Shown piece after piece: positions 10,130 through 21,633 of a stretch of DNA of 64,000 nucleotides (the first letter of the stretch is position 1; each line of letters begins with the position of its first letter). Position numbers and translations under genes: made by a program. The stretch lies in NCBI RefSeq assembly GCF_037893015.1, contig NC_133663.1, positions 226,211,199 to 226,275,198 of the forward strand, in the 5' to 3' direction. Source of the stretch: Macrotis lagotis (lineage: Eukaryota; Chordata; Mammalia; Peramelemorphia; Peramelidae). The notes beneath the pieces are model-generated. The model searched no databases, was not told the DNA's origin, and saw only the letters and a list, made by a program, of their open reading frames with translations.

Positions 10130-10447
10130 GCTGGCAGGGAATGGTATTACACAACTCTAATCCTAACTACTGAGGGGAGGTTGAATTTGAAAGTTCTGAG
10201 TTATTAAAGGTTAAAGTCTATTATAAACTACATTAAGTCTAGTGCCAATATTGGGAACCCCTGGGAGTTGAGGCAGTGGAAGCTGCCTAAGCACAATACT
10301 GCAAACCAATACGGGGAAGAAATGAAAACAGAAAGAAAGAAAAGAAAAAGAGCAATTTAAAATTTGTAAACCAAACAGTATTGAGATCAGGTCCATGAAA
10401 AAGTTGAACTTCCATCCTAAGCAAGATAGGGAAATCCAGTCTCAAAC
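10130..10447 (+). pseudogene. RN7SL: 7SL (SRP) RNA pseudogene, nearly full length
   Basis: The start ctggcagggaatggta...taatcctaactactgagggg matches 7SL gccgggcgcggtgg...tagtcccagctactcgggag. The middle matches the S domain: attaagtctagtgccaatattgg (7SL actaagttcggcatcaatatgg), ctgcctaag, and tattgagatcaggtcc (7SL cagtagtgggatcgcgcc). The end catcctaagcaagataggga...cagtctc matches the 7SL 3' end ccagcctgggcaacatagcga...cgtctc. About 318 nt, so essentially complete, with a purine-rich insertion (gaaagaaagaaaagaaaaag) and heavy divergence. It is followed by A-rich sequence. Confidence 0.75.
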
Positions 10448-10499
10448 AAAACACAATTCTTTCTCTCTCTTTTCTGTAGATATATGTATATCTCAAAAG

Positions 10500-10503
<4 letters not shown>

Positions 10504-10542
<39 letters not shown>
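10504..10542 (+). repeat. (TA)n microsatellite
   Basis: Uninterrupted at repeat just after the 7SL pseudogene. Confidence 0.95.
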
Positions 10543-11662
10543 TGATCTATTTGCCCATCTATCACTTTCTACCCAGTCTTAGCTAATTTCTAATTGCTTT
10601 TCTTGTTTATTTTAGAATCACACAGATCATGTATCTATTTTGTATGTTTCATTTTTAATTACAGGGAACTATTAAACTAATAAGGAAAATGGAAATATGG
10701 TCATAAAAATGATTTCTACCCTCCTGCAAAATATAATACTGAAGGACTTCACTATAATATGTAGTCTGGAAATTCCCAAACTTTCTAAGTTTGTATTACC
10801 TTTAGTGTCTTAGTAATTTTTCCATAGTGCCACAGAAATACTAATCGTTCTATTTATTAAGTAGTTAGGTCTAAACAACATAATAAAAATTCATGTACTA
10901 ACATCTCAGTAGCTATTTGTTAAAAATACCATAAATTGAAAGAAAAAATATTTTATTTCACTTTTTTTATAAGCACAATTACTTACTAATAAAATGTGTA
11001 TATTTGTAAGGGCACTGCACAACTTGGCATCAGATTGGACATCACCATTTTCATTTCCTTTTTGCCTTATTTTAATCATGACAACTGCCAAAAACCCAGC
11101 TTCACAAAAATAAGGAACTTCAAAAAGTTACTACCATACTTGAGAGTCCAAATAAACAAAAACCTATCTCAAACATTTGAGAATGTTATCAAAAGGAATG
11201 TAATTACATTTAATGCTGAAACCCTAATACCTCAAGCAAGTAGAGAGGTATGAGAAGTTCAAGTATCACTGAACTTCCTTGTATTTTCTTTGAAAATTAA
11301 AAATATCCCCTGGTACCCCTGTGACTTCACTTTTGTGCTTTCTAATGCAGTGCAACAAAATTTAGGAATCTATGATCATAGACACTGACTTCAATGAGAG
11401 AAAATAACTTAAAAGTTTCTTAACTTCAAAACTCAGAAACTTGAATTTTTTTCTTGTTCTTCTTTAGCCAGTGTCTTAAAATATGACTCTAGCAATGAAG
11501 AGCATTGGAAAAAAAGAAGAAAACTGTAAAGACTCATGAACTAGGAAATAATAACAAAACATACTTGAGAATAAACTTGCACATTGGTTATGGTTCTACT
11601 TAACCTTACTAGCATAGAAGAACAAAGGGAGAAAAAATACTGGGAAAGCAATATTCACTTGT

Positions 11663-11863
11663 TATCCCTAGTTCTTCTATGTGATCAACCCATTTTCTTT
11701 TTCAATCACAGATTTCTCTGATGACATCCTTTACACTGGTTCTTTGTAGATTCTTATTTGCTCTCTGCTGCAACCTGCTCTCAATCACAGTATTTTTCTT
11801 CATAGTTCTCCAAATGATGCTGATTTTCAATCTTTGGAGGCTACAGTATTCCATAACTTGCAG
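11663..11863 (+). repeat. Left copy of a direct duplication (about 210-230 bp)
   Basis: From attcacttgttatccctagt to ataacttgcagc this is nearly identical to 13742-13962. The sequence outside the two copies is unrelated. It does not resemble a SINE, LINE or LTR known to me. Confidence 0.85.
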
Positions 11864-12046
11864 CACACATTGCAATGCTATAATACAGCCACACATTACA
11901 ATCCTATAATTCATGTTTGGCTTGTGAATGACAAGCAAAAAATCAAATCAAGGTTCTCCTCTTCGTGGGTTCTGTCCATCCCTGGGCAACTCTAGGAAAG
12001 CAAATTGCATTATGGTGCAATATGGAGATTGTGACATAAGGGCAAA

Positions 12047-12303
12047 TAAGGTAGTACAGTGGGCCTGGAAGATTAATGTTTCTGAATTCAAATCTGACCT
12101 CTGACACTTCTAAGCTGTGTGACCCTGGGAAAGTCATTTAAATTTGCTTGCCTCAGTGTCCTCATCTATAAAATGAAGCTGGAAAAGAAAATGACAAATC
12201 ACTAGTTACTTTGCTAAGAAAATCTCAAATGGATATCACAAAAACTCCAAATGGGATCAGAAAGAGTCAGAAAGAACTGAAAATAACAGAACAAGAACAA
12301 ATA
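12047..12303 (+). repeat. CORE-SINE with RTE-type tail and target duplication
   Basis: aaggtagtacagtgggcctgg head, ctgtgtgaccctgggaaagtcat body, agagtcagaaagaactgaaa tail. Flanks tgacataaggGcaaa (12032-12046) and tgacataaggTcaaa (12304-12318) are a 15-bp duplication with one change. Confidence 0.85.
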
Positions 12304-13741
12304 TGACATAAGGTCAAAAGCTAGGGCCTTTTCAGTAGTTTTGGGATTCATATCAAATCTCTGGCCCTGTTCTACAATAGATTTGAGCACAGTTTGACCT
12401 ATAAACTAATATGAATTCCTGAGGTCATTGTAATTCTATACCAGAATGAGGTCAGGATTATATGCAGGTCTGTTTTAGACCAAAGATAACTTACTAGCAC
12501 ATCTAGATCTGGTTCTTAACCCCTGGGACCAAAAAAGGATAAATATGAATAAGATTTCAGGGGCAAAAATTTTGAAAATCAGATATGTTCCCTCTGTTGT
12601 CATGCTACAGGAGAAAAATTAAAACAAAAAACAAAAGCCCTGAAATGTATAACAAATAAATGCCATAAATTCCTGAATTACAAATGTGAATTTGGAGAAA
12701 AGTCCTAAAGCTGAATACTAACATATCAAATGCAAATGCCTTCCAATATTTTTTTGTGTTTTTTAAACAAAAAGTGAGATTTTTTTTACTATGATAATAC
12801 AAAATATAAGTCTTTAAAGTGGAAAAACAATGACTAAAACTCTGAGCCAGGTGCCTCTCAACAGATGGAAATACAAACAAATCAAACAACCATGATGGTT
12901 AGAATTGGAAGAATAAAATACCTTTTGAATTGCTTAATAAAGGAGATAACAAGAATGATCTATTTTTTAAGGCTTTTAATTTTTTTAAAAGATACTAAAT
13001 CTTTGTGTAAGGCACATGAGGTTGATGAGATTCTATATTATGGCATCACTTATTCCATCATTTATGAATAAATAACTTATCAAAAAAATGTCCAATAGGG
13101 ACTTGCAAGTCTCTTATTATGATGGGTTTAGAGTGGCTAATTTTATGAATATTTGGGAATATGCAGATTTTACAACATAATATCATGAAACCAAGAGTCT
13201 TAATATTTTTTGGAATGAGTAATAAATTTTCTCATCTGCAGGCTACATTACATATATTTACACTGCCCCCCCCAAAAAAAAACACTGTCCTCTACTATAT
13301 AATCATCAATTTTCATTAAAGATGAAAATAACACAGAGATTCTTAATTATGAAGCCAATAAGAACACAACTAGAGGGGAATAAGCATAACATTACCTGAC
13401 TCTTTCTGGTAATGAGATTCCTGTCTTACAATGGTGAAGGAGATGGAATTTCAAGGTTTCCTTGTGCTTTAACCACTGCTCAAATCATTTCAACAAAGAT
13501 TTATTGTCTGTTGTACACACTACACCATGCCCTAGGAGAGAAGCTCAAATATTTAATATTCATTATTCTGGGATCTCATCGAAATGGATGTTCCCTGCAA
13601 AGATGCAGATAGTATCTAATTCATGCTTGAGCATCTCTGGTGTTTGTCATTCCACAAGCTTATCACAGGATATACCCAATTTGCAGGGGTCCTTCCTCAC
13701 TTCCATCTGACTTTATAAGCAAACCAGTGAAGCATTCAAGT

Positions 13742-13962
13742 CATTCACTTGTTATCCCTAGTTCTTCTGTGTGATCAACCCATTTCTTTTTTCAATCACA
13801 GATTTCTCTGATGACATACTTTACACTGGTTCTTTGTAGATTCTTATTTGCTCTCTGCTGCAACCTGCTCTCAATCACAGTATTTTTTCTACATAGTTCT
13901 CCAAATGATGCTGATTTTCAACCTTTGGAGGCTACAGTATCCCATAACTTCCAGCCACACAA
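13742..13962 (+). repeat. Right copy of the direct duplication
   Basis: Near-identical to the left copy, with only scattered substitutions and one- or two-base length changes over about 210 bp, including the shared block ctctctgctgcaacctgctc. Confidence 0.85.
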
Positions 13963-14282
13963 CATCATACAGAGTTTAATATAAATTTCTCGTTTTCTAA
14001 GTCACCATTCAAAAACTATTTCTATCTGTGTTTGAAACCCAATACCACAATATCTTTTCTGAAATCCTGAGTTGGGATTCCTTTGATAGAATTTAGCTAA
14101 GCATGACTTTGTTCATTCTTGATGGCCTTAAAAAAGTCAGAGAAATCCTCAAAGTCTACTAAACAACCAGTGCAGGATAAGTGAATTCATTTCCTGCTTA
14201 CCCAAATTAACAAAAGGATCATTTCTCAATACAGAACAGACCCAGGAACTGAAAGCTTATCATACCTTTTTTATATATCTTT

Positions 14283-14365
14283 GGAAACTTTATGACTGTG
14301 GGCACACAAATTATTTCTCTGGACTTCAGTTTTTTCATCTGTAAAAAAAAAAATAAAGTCTAAAT
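14283..14365 (+). repeat. MIR-type SINE fragment
   Basis: gactgtgggcacacaaatta...ctctggacttcagttttttcatctgtaaaa, the typical MIR 3' half. Confidence 0.5.
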
Positions 14366-15714
14366 CAGAAAATCTAACTCCAAATCAGAAGATGCTATTT
14401 GCCATCTTGACTTCTGTGCATTCTAGGGTACTTAACTTTTTTCATAAGAACAAGTAAAGTACTCTCACTACACTTACTTCTGCTCTTTTGAGTCTTCTAT
14501 TCAGTGTCCTGCCAGTCCCGGAATTATTATTTTGGTTCTGATTGTACTTAGATCATTATCCATAAATTGAGATATTTCTCCAACTCCAGAAATCTGTTGC
14601 TATGGTTAAATGTGGGAATTGTCTAAGGCTAAATTTAAGAGAGTAGAGGATGATGTCAATATATGGAAAATTCTCTTCAATGATGGTTCTAATATTCTCT
14701 TTGATCTTTTCAGGTAGTTTTACAATATTCCAATACATAATCTTACTCAAATGGCCTTAATGTTAGTATATAAATTGGTACCATCATCTCCTTACCAGGC
14801 AAAATCTATACAATTAAGTTTAAGGATAAAGGTGCAAACCCAGGTATTTTGCTTCAATCTAGTCAATAATGTTGGTTAACAGGTTTGCTTTAATACTGTC
14901 TTATTACTAAATTGAGGCCATGAAATCTCTTTTGAAAAGTTCTAGTTATCATGGTTACCTGAACAGTCTAAGAGGAGACTAGTTCTAATACATATATTTT
15001 AACAAATACCTAAAAATGACACTAGACCAAATAAAGATCAAGAAATACAAAGAGAAGTTGTAATAAATGACTTCATCCAGCCCAAGATTGGACAATATTC
15101 AGAGGACTCCAAACAAAAAGAAAGAAGCCTCTGAGTCTGAAAGAAAAAAATGAAAATCTCTACCTGGAGAGAGGAAGACTGGAAGGCTTAGATGAAGAAG
15201 CTTCAGGGAAGTCAGAAACTTTAAATTATAAATGTAGATCAGAAACTGGCAGCACTCAGACTGGGATGGCAGGACTCAGTCAGACAGGACTTTCTATGGA
15301 CTTCTGAAGTCCATAGTACTCTGATCTAAAACATGTTAAAAAATCCCAAAAGATTCAGAACTCTGAGCCAATATGATCATGGGGCACCTGAAATCCACAA
15401 AATTAAAAGTAGAGAAATATCAGAAGTAAAACTCATGGGCAGGAAACCAGATAAATGACATCAGAATTGAACATAGTCAACCATCCTAGTCAAGAGTGCA
15501 GAAAATAGAACCTGGCCCTGCCACAAAGTCTTTTGTCCATTGTATAGAGGTCCAAATTCTGATGATTTTTGTTCTTAGGACACCAGGAAGCTACACCAAA
15601 CCCAGGACTTTAGTCTCTAAATTAAGTTTTAATTATCTTTTAAGGAGAAATAGCTCACATTTGTGAAGGGGATCCTGAAGGACAATTCTCTCACTAAGTA
15701 ATAGAGTAGATTAG

Positions 15715-15872
15715 GTTTTTTTAGTTTTTTTTTTGTAAGGTAAATGGGGTTAAGTGGCTTGCCTAAGGCCACACATCTAGGTAATTATTAAGTGCCTGAA
15801 ACCAGATTTGAACCCAGGTACGCCTGATTCCAGGGCCGGTGCTTTATCCACTGCTGCCACCTAGCCACCCCA
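15715..15872 (-). repeat. CORE-SINE, A-tailed type
   Basis: The minus strand reads ggggtggctaggtggcagcagtgg...ggccttaggcaagccacttaacccc...aaaaaaac, nearly complete. The short flank tagattag is repeated at 15707-15714 and 15873-15880. Confidence 0.9.
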
Positions 15873-16159
15873 TAGATTAGTTTTGATTGCAAAACCTGCT
15901 CTCACTTCACAGCATTCCCTTTCACTGAGGCCACTCCAGAAAAAAAGTATATACAGCTCTGATTTCAGTGAGTTGGCCTTCATTTACCAGCCTTGTTTCA
16001 TTCAGGGCTGCTATCTGGATACCATACCTGCTGAGTTCTCTTGCAACAAGAGCTGTTCATCTTTTAAGTCTATTGGATCTTGGGTTTTCTATGAGTGTGC
16101 ATATGTTCCATACACCTATGATGAGTGGGAATCTTCTTTGATAGGTGGGAATCTTCTTT

Positions 16160-17430
16160 GAAATCATTGCTGGTAAGATTTTTGTCAGAGTCCTTCTCAA
16201 AAGGCTGATCCTTCACCTGGAAGATAGTCACTTCCCTGGGAGCCACTGTGGCTTCAAAATGGGTTGAGGAACAGTAGATATGGTGTTTATTGACTAACAA
16301 TTCCAGGAAAAATGCCAGAAACAGAACAGAGATCTATAAACCTTTGTTGATCTGACCAAGGTCTTTGATACTGTCAGTCGTGAGGGTTTATGGAACAGTA
16401 TATCAAAATTTGGCCCAGAGAAGTTCATCAGTGTACTGTACATCAATTTCATGACAGTGTGCATACCCAAGGTCTGGATAGTGGATGATGCTCTCGAGAT
16501 TTCCGAGTCACCAATGTAGTGAAACAAGGCTGTGTCCTTGCTCCTATGTTTTTTAGTATGATATTTTCAGCCATGTTGTAAACTGCCTTCACTGAGGATG
16601 AACATGGTCCTAAGGTCAGCTACTGCACTGATGGCAAATTCTTCATCTTGAAAAGGTTACAAGACCAAAATGGAGGGAGTGTTGGTGCATGATCTTCTGT
16701 TTGCAGATGATTGTGCATTCAGTGCATCCTCTGAAGCTTAGAGATGCCACAAAGTTTGGATCAAATATCTTCTGCTTGTGCTAATTTCGATCTAACAATT
16801 AGCACTAAGAAAACACAGGTGCTCCCATCAGTGAGCACCATACCTTCCAATTGTGAAATCTTCAGTTACAGCAAATGGAGAAGTTCTGAGTACTGTGGAA
16901 TACCTGTTCACTTACCTTGTCAGTGTCCTTTCCAGGGAGGTACACATTGACAATGAGGTTGACACTTGCATTGTCAGAGCTTGCTCAGTATTTGGGAGAC
17001 TCTGAAAGAAATTGTGGGAGAGAAGAGGTATTAGATTGACTACCAAATTGAAGGTCTACAGAGTCATTGTCCTGACCTCATTGCTATACGCCTGTGAAAC
17101 TGGACAGTCCACCATGTCATTCTTTCCATGTCAGGAAACTGAATCACTTCCATTTAAATTGTCTTAGGAAGATTCTGAAGATCACCTGGCAGCCTGCCAT
17201 TCCAACATTACTACAGAGAATACAACTAAAATGGGTTGAACATATTGTTAGAATGCCAGACATATACCTGCCAAAACTATTTTATGGAGAATTCACACAA
17301 GGGATCAGAAGAAGCAACAAAGCAACAAAGAACTTTATTTGGACACACTGTAATTTGCCTCAAAAACAGTGATGTCATTTTGGTCTTCTTCAATAACAGA
17401 GGACAAGAACCAACCAAGAAACAGACTTCA
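16160..17430 (+). mobile_element. RTE-like LINE, reverse transcriptase region to 3' end (decayed)
   Basis: Translating successive frames gives RT landmarks in order: IAGKIFVRVLLKRLI (about 16163), TFVDLTKVFDTVSREGLW (about 16345), VVKQGCVLAPMFFSM (about 16515), DLLFADDCAF (about 16690, catalytic FADD), LTISTKKTQVLPS (about 16785), KLNHFHLNCLRKILKITWQ (about 17137) and HIVRMPDIYLPKLFYGE (about 17240). Several frameshifts and stops separate them. The tail gtcattttggtcttcttcaataacagagg is a 3' end I associate with marsupial RTE elements. It is not BovB, whose C-terminus differs. The clade (RTE or RTEX) is my inference. Endonuclease sequence is not visible. Confidence 0.75.
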
Positions 17431-17589
17431 TGAAATTTAAATGAGCCATGAATGAGCCATGAAATCAATGCTTAAGAGCAATCAGTATTGGAACAAAATA
17501 AACAATTGTAAAGATAGGAAAGAAGGAATGTAAAGGTAAATAAGATCAAAACAGCTGTTCTCAAAATTGATCTAGCAGAGATACTTTAA

Positions 17590-18265
<676 letters not shown>

Positions 18266-18484
18266 AAATTATAGGAATAACAGTATAGAAATATAAATCT
18301 CAATGATCCCCTTTCAGAACTAAAACAAAAACAAAGAATAAAACAATTTTTTAAGAGAATTAAGAATTCTCTTAAAAAATTCTCTTAGAATTTTAGAAGA
18401 ATAAAGTATGACAGACCTCTAGTAATTACTTAATGGAAATTTTACAACTGAGCTGAGCACCTTTCCATATTACCCCCACTTTCT

Positions 18485-18611
18485 CAATTATTTCAGTCAT
18501 GTCCAACTCTTCAGGATCCCATTTGGGGTTTTCTTGTCAATGTTACCAGAATGGTTTACCTTCACTAATTTCTTTTACTGTTGAAGAACTGAGGCAAACA
18601 GGGTTAAGTGT
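18485..18611 (-). repeat. RTE-tailed CORE-SINE, 3' part
   Basis: The minus strand reads ...aaccctgtttgcctcagttc...ggtaaaccattctgg...aaccccaaatgggatcctga...catgactgaaataattg; the tRNA-like head is missing. Confidence 0.75.
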
Positions 18612-18939
18612 TCAGTGGCCAAATATCCATGAGGACCACTGGAGATGGCCCTGGATACAATGGGAGATCTTGACCTTTTAAGCTAATTTCTTTAATAGGA
18701 ATCAGTTTGAGGCAATGCCCTTTCCTTGATTAAGGGTAAGTAAAAAGGAAAGCAAAGAGTGGCTTCTTTAACCTAGTTTAAAAAAAAAAAAAAGACCCTC
18801 ACAGTTACTGGTCACAACCAATTAGTACTCAAATGACCAAGTGAGATGTGGCCTAGGACAAACTGATGGTCAGTCAGTGTAAACCAGAGTGATTTCTTAC
18901 CAGATTTCAGATATCAAAATTTACATTGCCATAGATAAG

Positions 18940-19764
18940 GGTGTGTTATCCTGTGTGAACAGAAAGAAGAAAGAAGGGGAGGCGCTATATTGCCCAACTG
19001 GACAGCTTCTTCTACTCTCAAAGGTTGCATGTGGAACCCAGAGTTCACAGTCCTTACAGAAATTTGCATCATGAGTGGAATATTCCATCTTTAGAGTTAA
19101 TATTCCTAGTGAAGTCCTCTCAGGGTTAAAAATCATTAAAACAAAGACAGACTATTACCCTTAGACTATTCTTAGAAGAGGGAGAGAGGTCTTGCATTCC
19201 CAGTCAAGCACCCTTCCAATTCTGCTAGGGAGTGAAACAGTGGACTATTTCTAGAAAGACCTTGCATTGATTCTGTTAGGGAGGGAAATAGTGGAATACT
19301 TCCAGAGAAGAGACCTTGCAGTCTTAGTTAGCCACCTGTTTGTTAATGGATTGTGAGAATAGTTGCACTAGTAAAGTCCCTTAGAAGACCTTGCATACTC
19401 AGATATTACTTCATTTAACAGGTCATTATTAATCTTCTTCTGATACCCTTGCCATCTGGATGGTGAGGTAATATTTTATGAAAACCTTTTATTCTTCTTT
19501 TTGTTGCTGGGTAGATTTTTTTTACTAAAAGATTGCAACTGAAAACTTTTAACCAATCAGGTTGGAAGAGAGGGGGCTGGTGGGGGGGGGGGGGCTAGAC
19601 CATATAATCTTGCTTGACTGTCACCTGGGGCAGCTCCTTGATCTTCACTACCTTTGTGAGACTTGGGGGGGGGGTGCCCTTTTTCTCGAGAAAAGCCAAA
19701 AATAAACTTTTTTCTTTTGCTCAGAGGAGTCTCTCTAATTTTATAAGTGGATTCTTATCCCACA
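18940..19764 (+). mobile_element. Solo LTR-like fossil (endogenous retrovirus type)
   Basis: The layout is promoter-like in + orientation: aaccaatcagg (CCAAT, about 19552), accatataatc (TATA-like, about 19599), aataaactttttt (polyadenylation-like, about 19701), and an end at tcttatcccaca. The upstream half carries diverged tandem units around the words gaccttgcat and tctgctagggag (about 19190-19400). No retroviral genes are recognisable on either side. Boundaries and family are uncertain; no target duplication was found. It looks old and broken. Confidence 0.45.
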
Positions 19765-20208
19765 GAATTATGAGAGTGCAACAAAAGGAGGAGGAGAAAA
19801 CAGGAAGGGACAAGGTAGAGGAGGGGAAAGATACAGTAACCCCTCCTGAAAGGGAAGGGAAAGGCAATAACAAAAGGTCAATTCTTTTCCCTTGGGAACT
19901 GCTAGAGTATGAAGATAGGAGAGTACACTTATCTGCGAAGGATTTCAGTTGCACAAGCCGTTTTCCAGCCTGGCACAGACTTGCTGATGCTTGTCTCGCC
20001 TCTCAAGGACACAGAGGAAATCCAGCTTGGGGTGCAAACAACATCATTGCAGGGGGGAGCAGGGCGTGGTTTAATCCTTGACATATTCAGATCCTCCTAC
20101 AGGCTCTGGGGCCTTTGTTTCTGGAAAACAAGCTAACTCCAAAAGACAAGTTCAGGAGACTCCTTACCCAAAACCTCATAAACAAATGCATAAAAGCAGA
20201 AATAATGG

Positions 20209-20234
20209 AATTTAATTTAATTTAATTTAATAAT
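20209..20234 (+). repeat. (TTTAA)n short tandem repeat
   Basis: About five copies of a 5-bp unit. Confidence 0.85.
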
Positions 20235-21109
20235 AAACTTAAAGACTGGTGGGGGGGAAGGCTCAAAGAACAAATCAGAGAAACAATAATTTTATCAAAG
20301 AAAATGACAACAATGAGGTAATATATCAAAACTTTTAGAATGCAGTCCTTAGAGGGAAATAAGATTGTTAACAAAAAAAAAGCAAGCTGTATATAATAGA
20401 AATTGTTTTTAAATGCAATCCTCTTTTTCTGTTCTTCTTTATGCAGTTGGCATTTATCGAGTAAAATTCGTCATATAACCAAAAAAAATTCTCTTTTGAA
20501 TTTGTTGGTGTCGCTGGTAGTCAGCCAGTCACTGGCACTCCCTAAATATCGCCAGTGTTTGCGTGCGCTGAGGCAAGGACCAGGGGCCCGACAGGAGCGG
20601 GTCCCAGGGTGGTGCTGCAGCCTGGGTCCTCATTGCAGTCCCTGCCACGGGGGCACCAGTCACGCCGCGGGTCGCACGGCCACATCTCTTAGGGGAGGCC
20701 GTCCCTCACGGAAGGCAGCTAGGTGCCAACCCGGTGGGCCGTGCGCGGCTTGGCTCCGTCCTCACTCACCCTGGCACTCTTTAAAGTTCTTTCCAAGGGT
20801 CCCGATTCCACGTTCCCAACACCGGACTGTCTCCTAGGCACCGAAATGTCCTCCTTGTGCTTGCACGGGGTGTCATTACTGCAGAATTTATTTGGGGGGG
20901 GGGGGGTGAACTTGGGCCGCTTTTGTGAGTCTCTGAGTTTGCTCATCATCTATGTGGGACTTCCCAAGTTCGCTCTAAAATGAGAGACGGGAGTTTGGGA
21001 CCGAGCAGTGAAAAAAATAGCAAAAAACTGTCACTAGGCAACACTGCAGGGAAACTGCTTCCGCTCCCCCGCTCCGTTGTGGCCTGAGGGGCCAGGAAGG
21101 ACTTAGAGC

Positions 21110-21224
21110 GCGGGGCACGCCGGGAACGGTAGTTTTCTGCAGGCCTAAACTAGCAGCTGCAGAGTCTGAACTACAATTCCCAGAGGACACACAGCGTACA
21201 CGCACGGCCCTCTGGGATTGTAGT
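21110..21224. promoter_or_regulatory. Cluster of three ZNF143/THAP11-type motifs
   Basis: Two inverted copies, ACTACAATTCCCAGAG on + at 21170-21185 and its counterpart on - (ctctgggattgtagt, 21210-21224), face each other across 24 bp. A third, weaker copy on - (ACTACCGTTCCCGGCGTGCC) spans about 21112-21131. This is the SBS motif ACTACAATTCCC common in housekeeping CpG promoters. Confidence 0.7.
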
Positions 21225-21510
21225 CTCGCTCTCGGCAGAAGAGTCCTAGAGTAATTGCTAGAAGAAGTCGGCGGCGGGCGCCGGACGCTCAAGGGATTTC
21301 CAAGCCACGGACAAGGCGGCTTGGGTTTAAGGAGGATGAATTCAACTCTCGTGACTGGGGTAGTTTCGAGAAAGTGGGAGTCGCCGGGGCGGAAGCGCGC
21401 CGTGACGTAACACCTTGCCCTTTCCCCTTCCCGGGGACGCGTGGTGCGCTCCGAGGGGGAGTGGAAGGGTCCGCCCACTCTAGCCCGAGAGGAGCGTGAC
21501 CCAAAAGCCG

Positions 21511-21540
21511 CGTGCTGATTGGCTGGTGGCGGGGCGGCGC
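21511..21540. promoter_or_regulatory. Inverted CCAAT box followed by GC box
   Basis: ctgattggct is a strong NF-Y site on the minus strand, followed within 5 bp by ggcggggcggc (Sp/KLF). This pair typically lies 60-100 bp upstream of a TATA-less start, so it supports PIGA transcription starting around 21570-21600. Confidence 0.5.
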
Positions 21541-21633
21541 GCGGGCCGAGTTCCCCGCCTTCCAGAGGGGTGGGCGGAGCCATGGCCGCGGCGGTGGGCG
21601 GGCGGGCCGCGGCTCGGCGGTGGGACTCGCGGA
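21540..21633 (+). other. PIGA: PIGA exon 1 candidate (non-coding or uORF-bearing)
   Basis: The first PIGA exon is expected in the CpG island upstream of the 23240 acceptor. The clearest donor in the right place is cgcgga/gtaagc at 21633/21634, downstream of an inverted CCAAT box and a GC box. A YY1-type ATGGCCGC lies at 21582. The transcription start is not determined; 21540 is a guess from promoter spacing. Other donors in the island cannot be excluded. Confidence 0.45.

Noticed and set aside
15883-16161. 92-codon ORF before the RTE-like LINE
   Set aside because: No recognisable motif. A 20-bp tandem duplication (gtgggaatcttctttga at about 16126 and 16145) lies at its end. May be upstream LINE debris.
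19614-20136. ORFs of 155 and 75 codons upstream of PIGA
   Set aside because: They overlap the LTR-like fossil and purine-rich sequence. No recognisable domain, and the frames overlap each other.
20403-20837. 144-codon ORF at the left edge of the island
   Set aside because: The frame mixes AT-rich and GC-rich segments, has no homology I can recognise and no Kozak start; probably chance.
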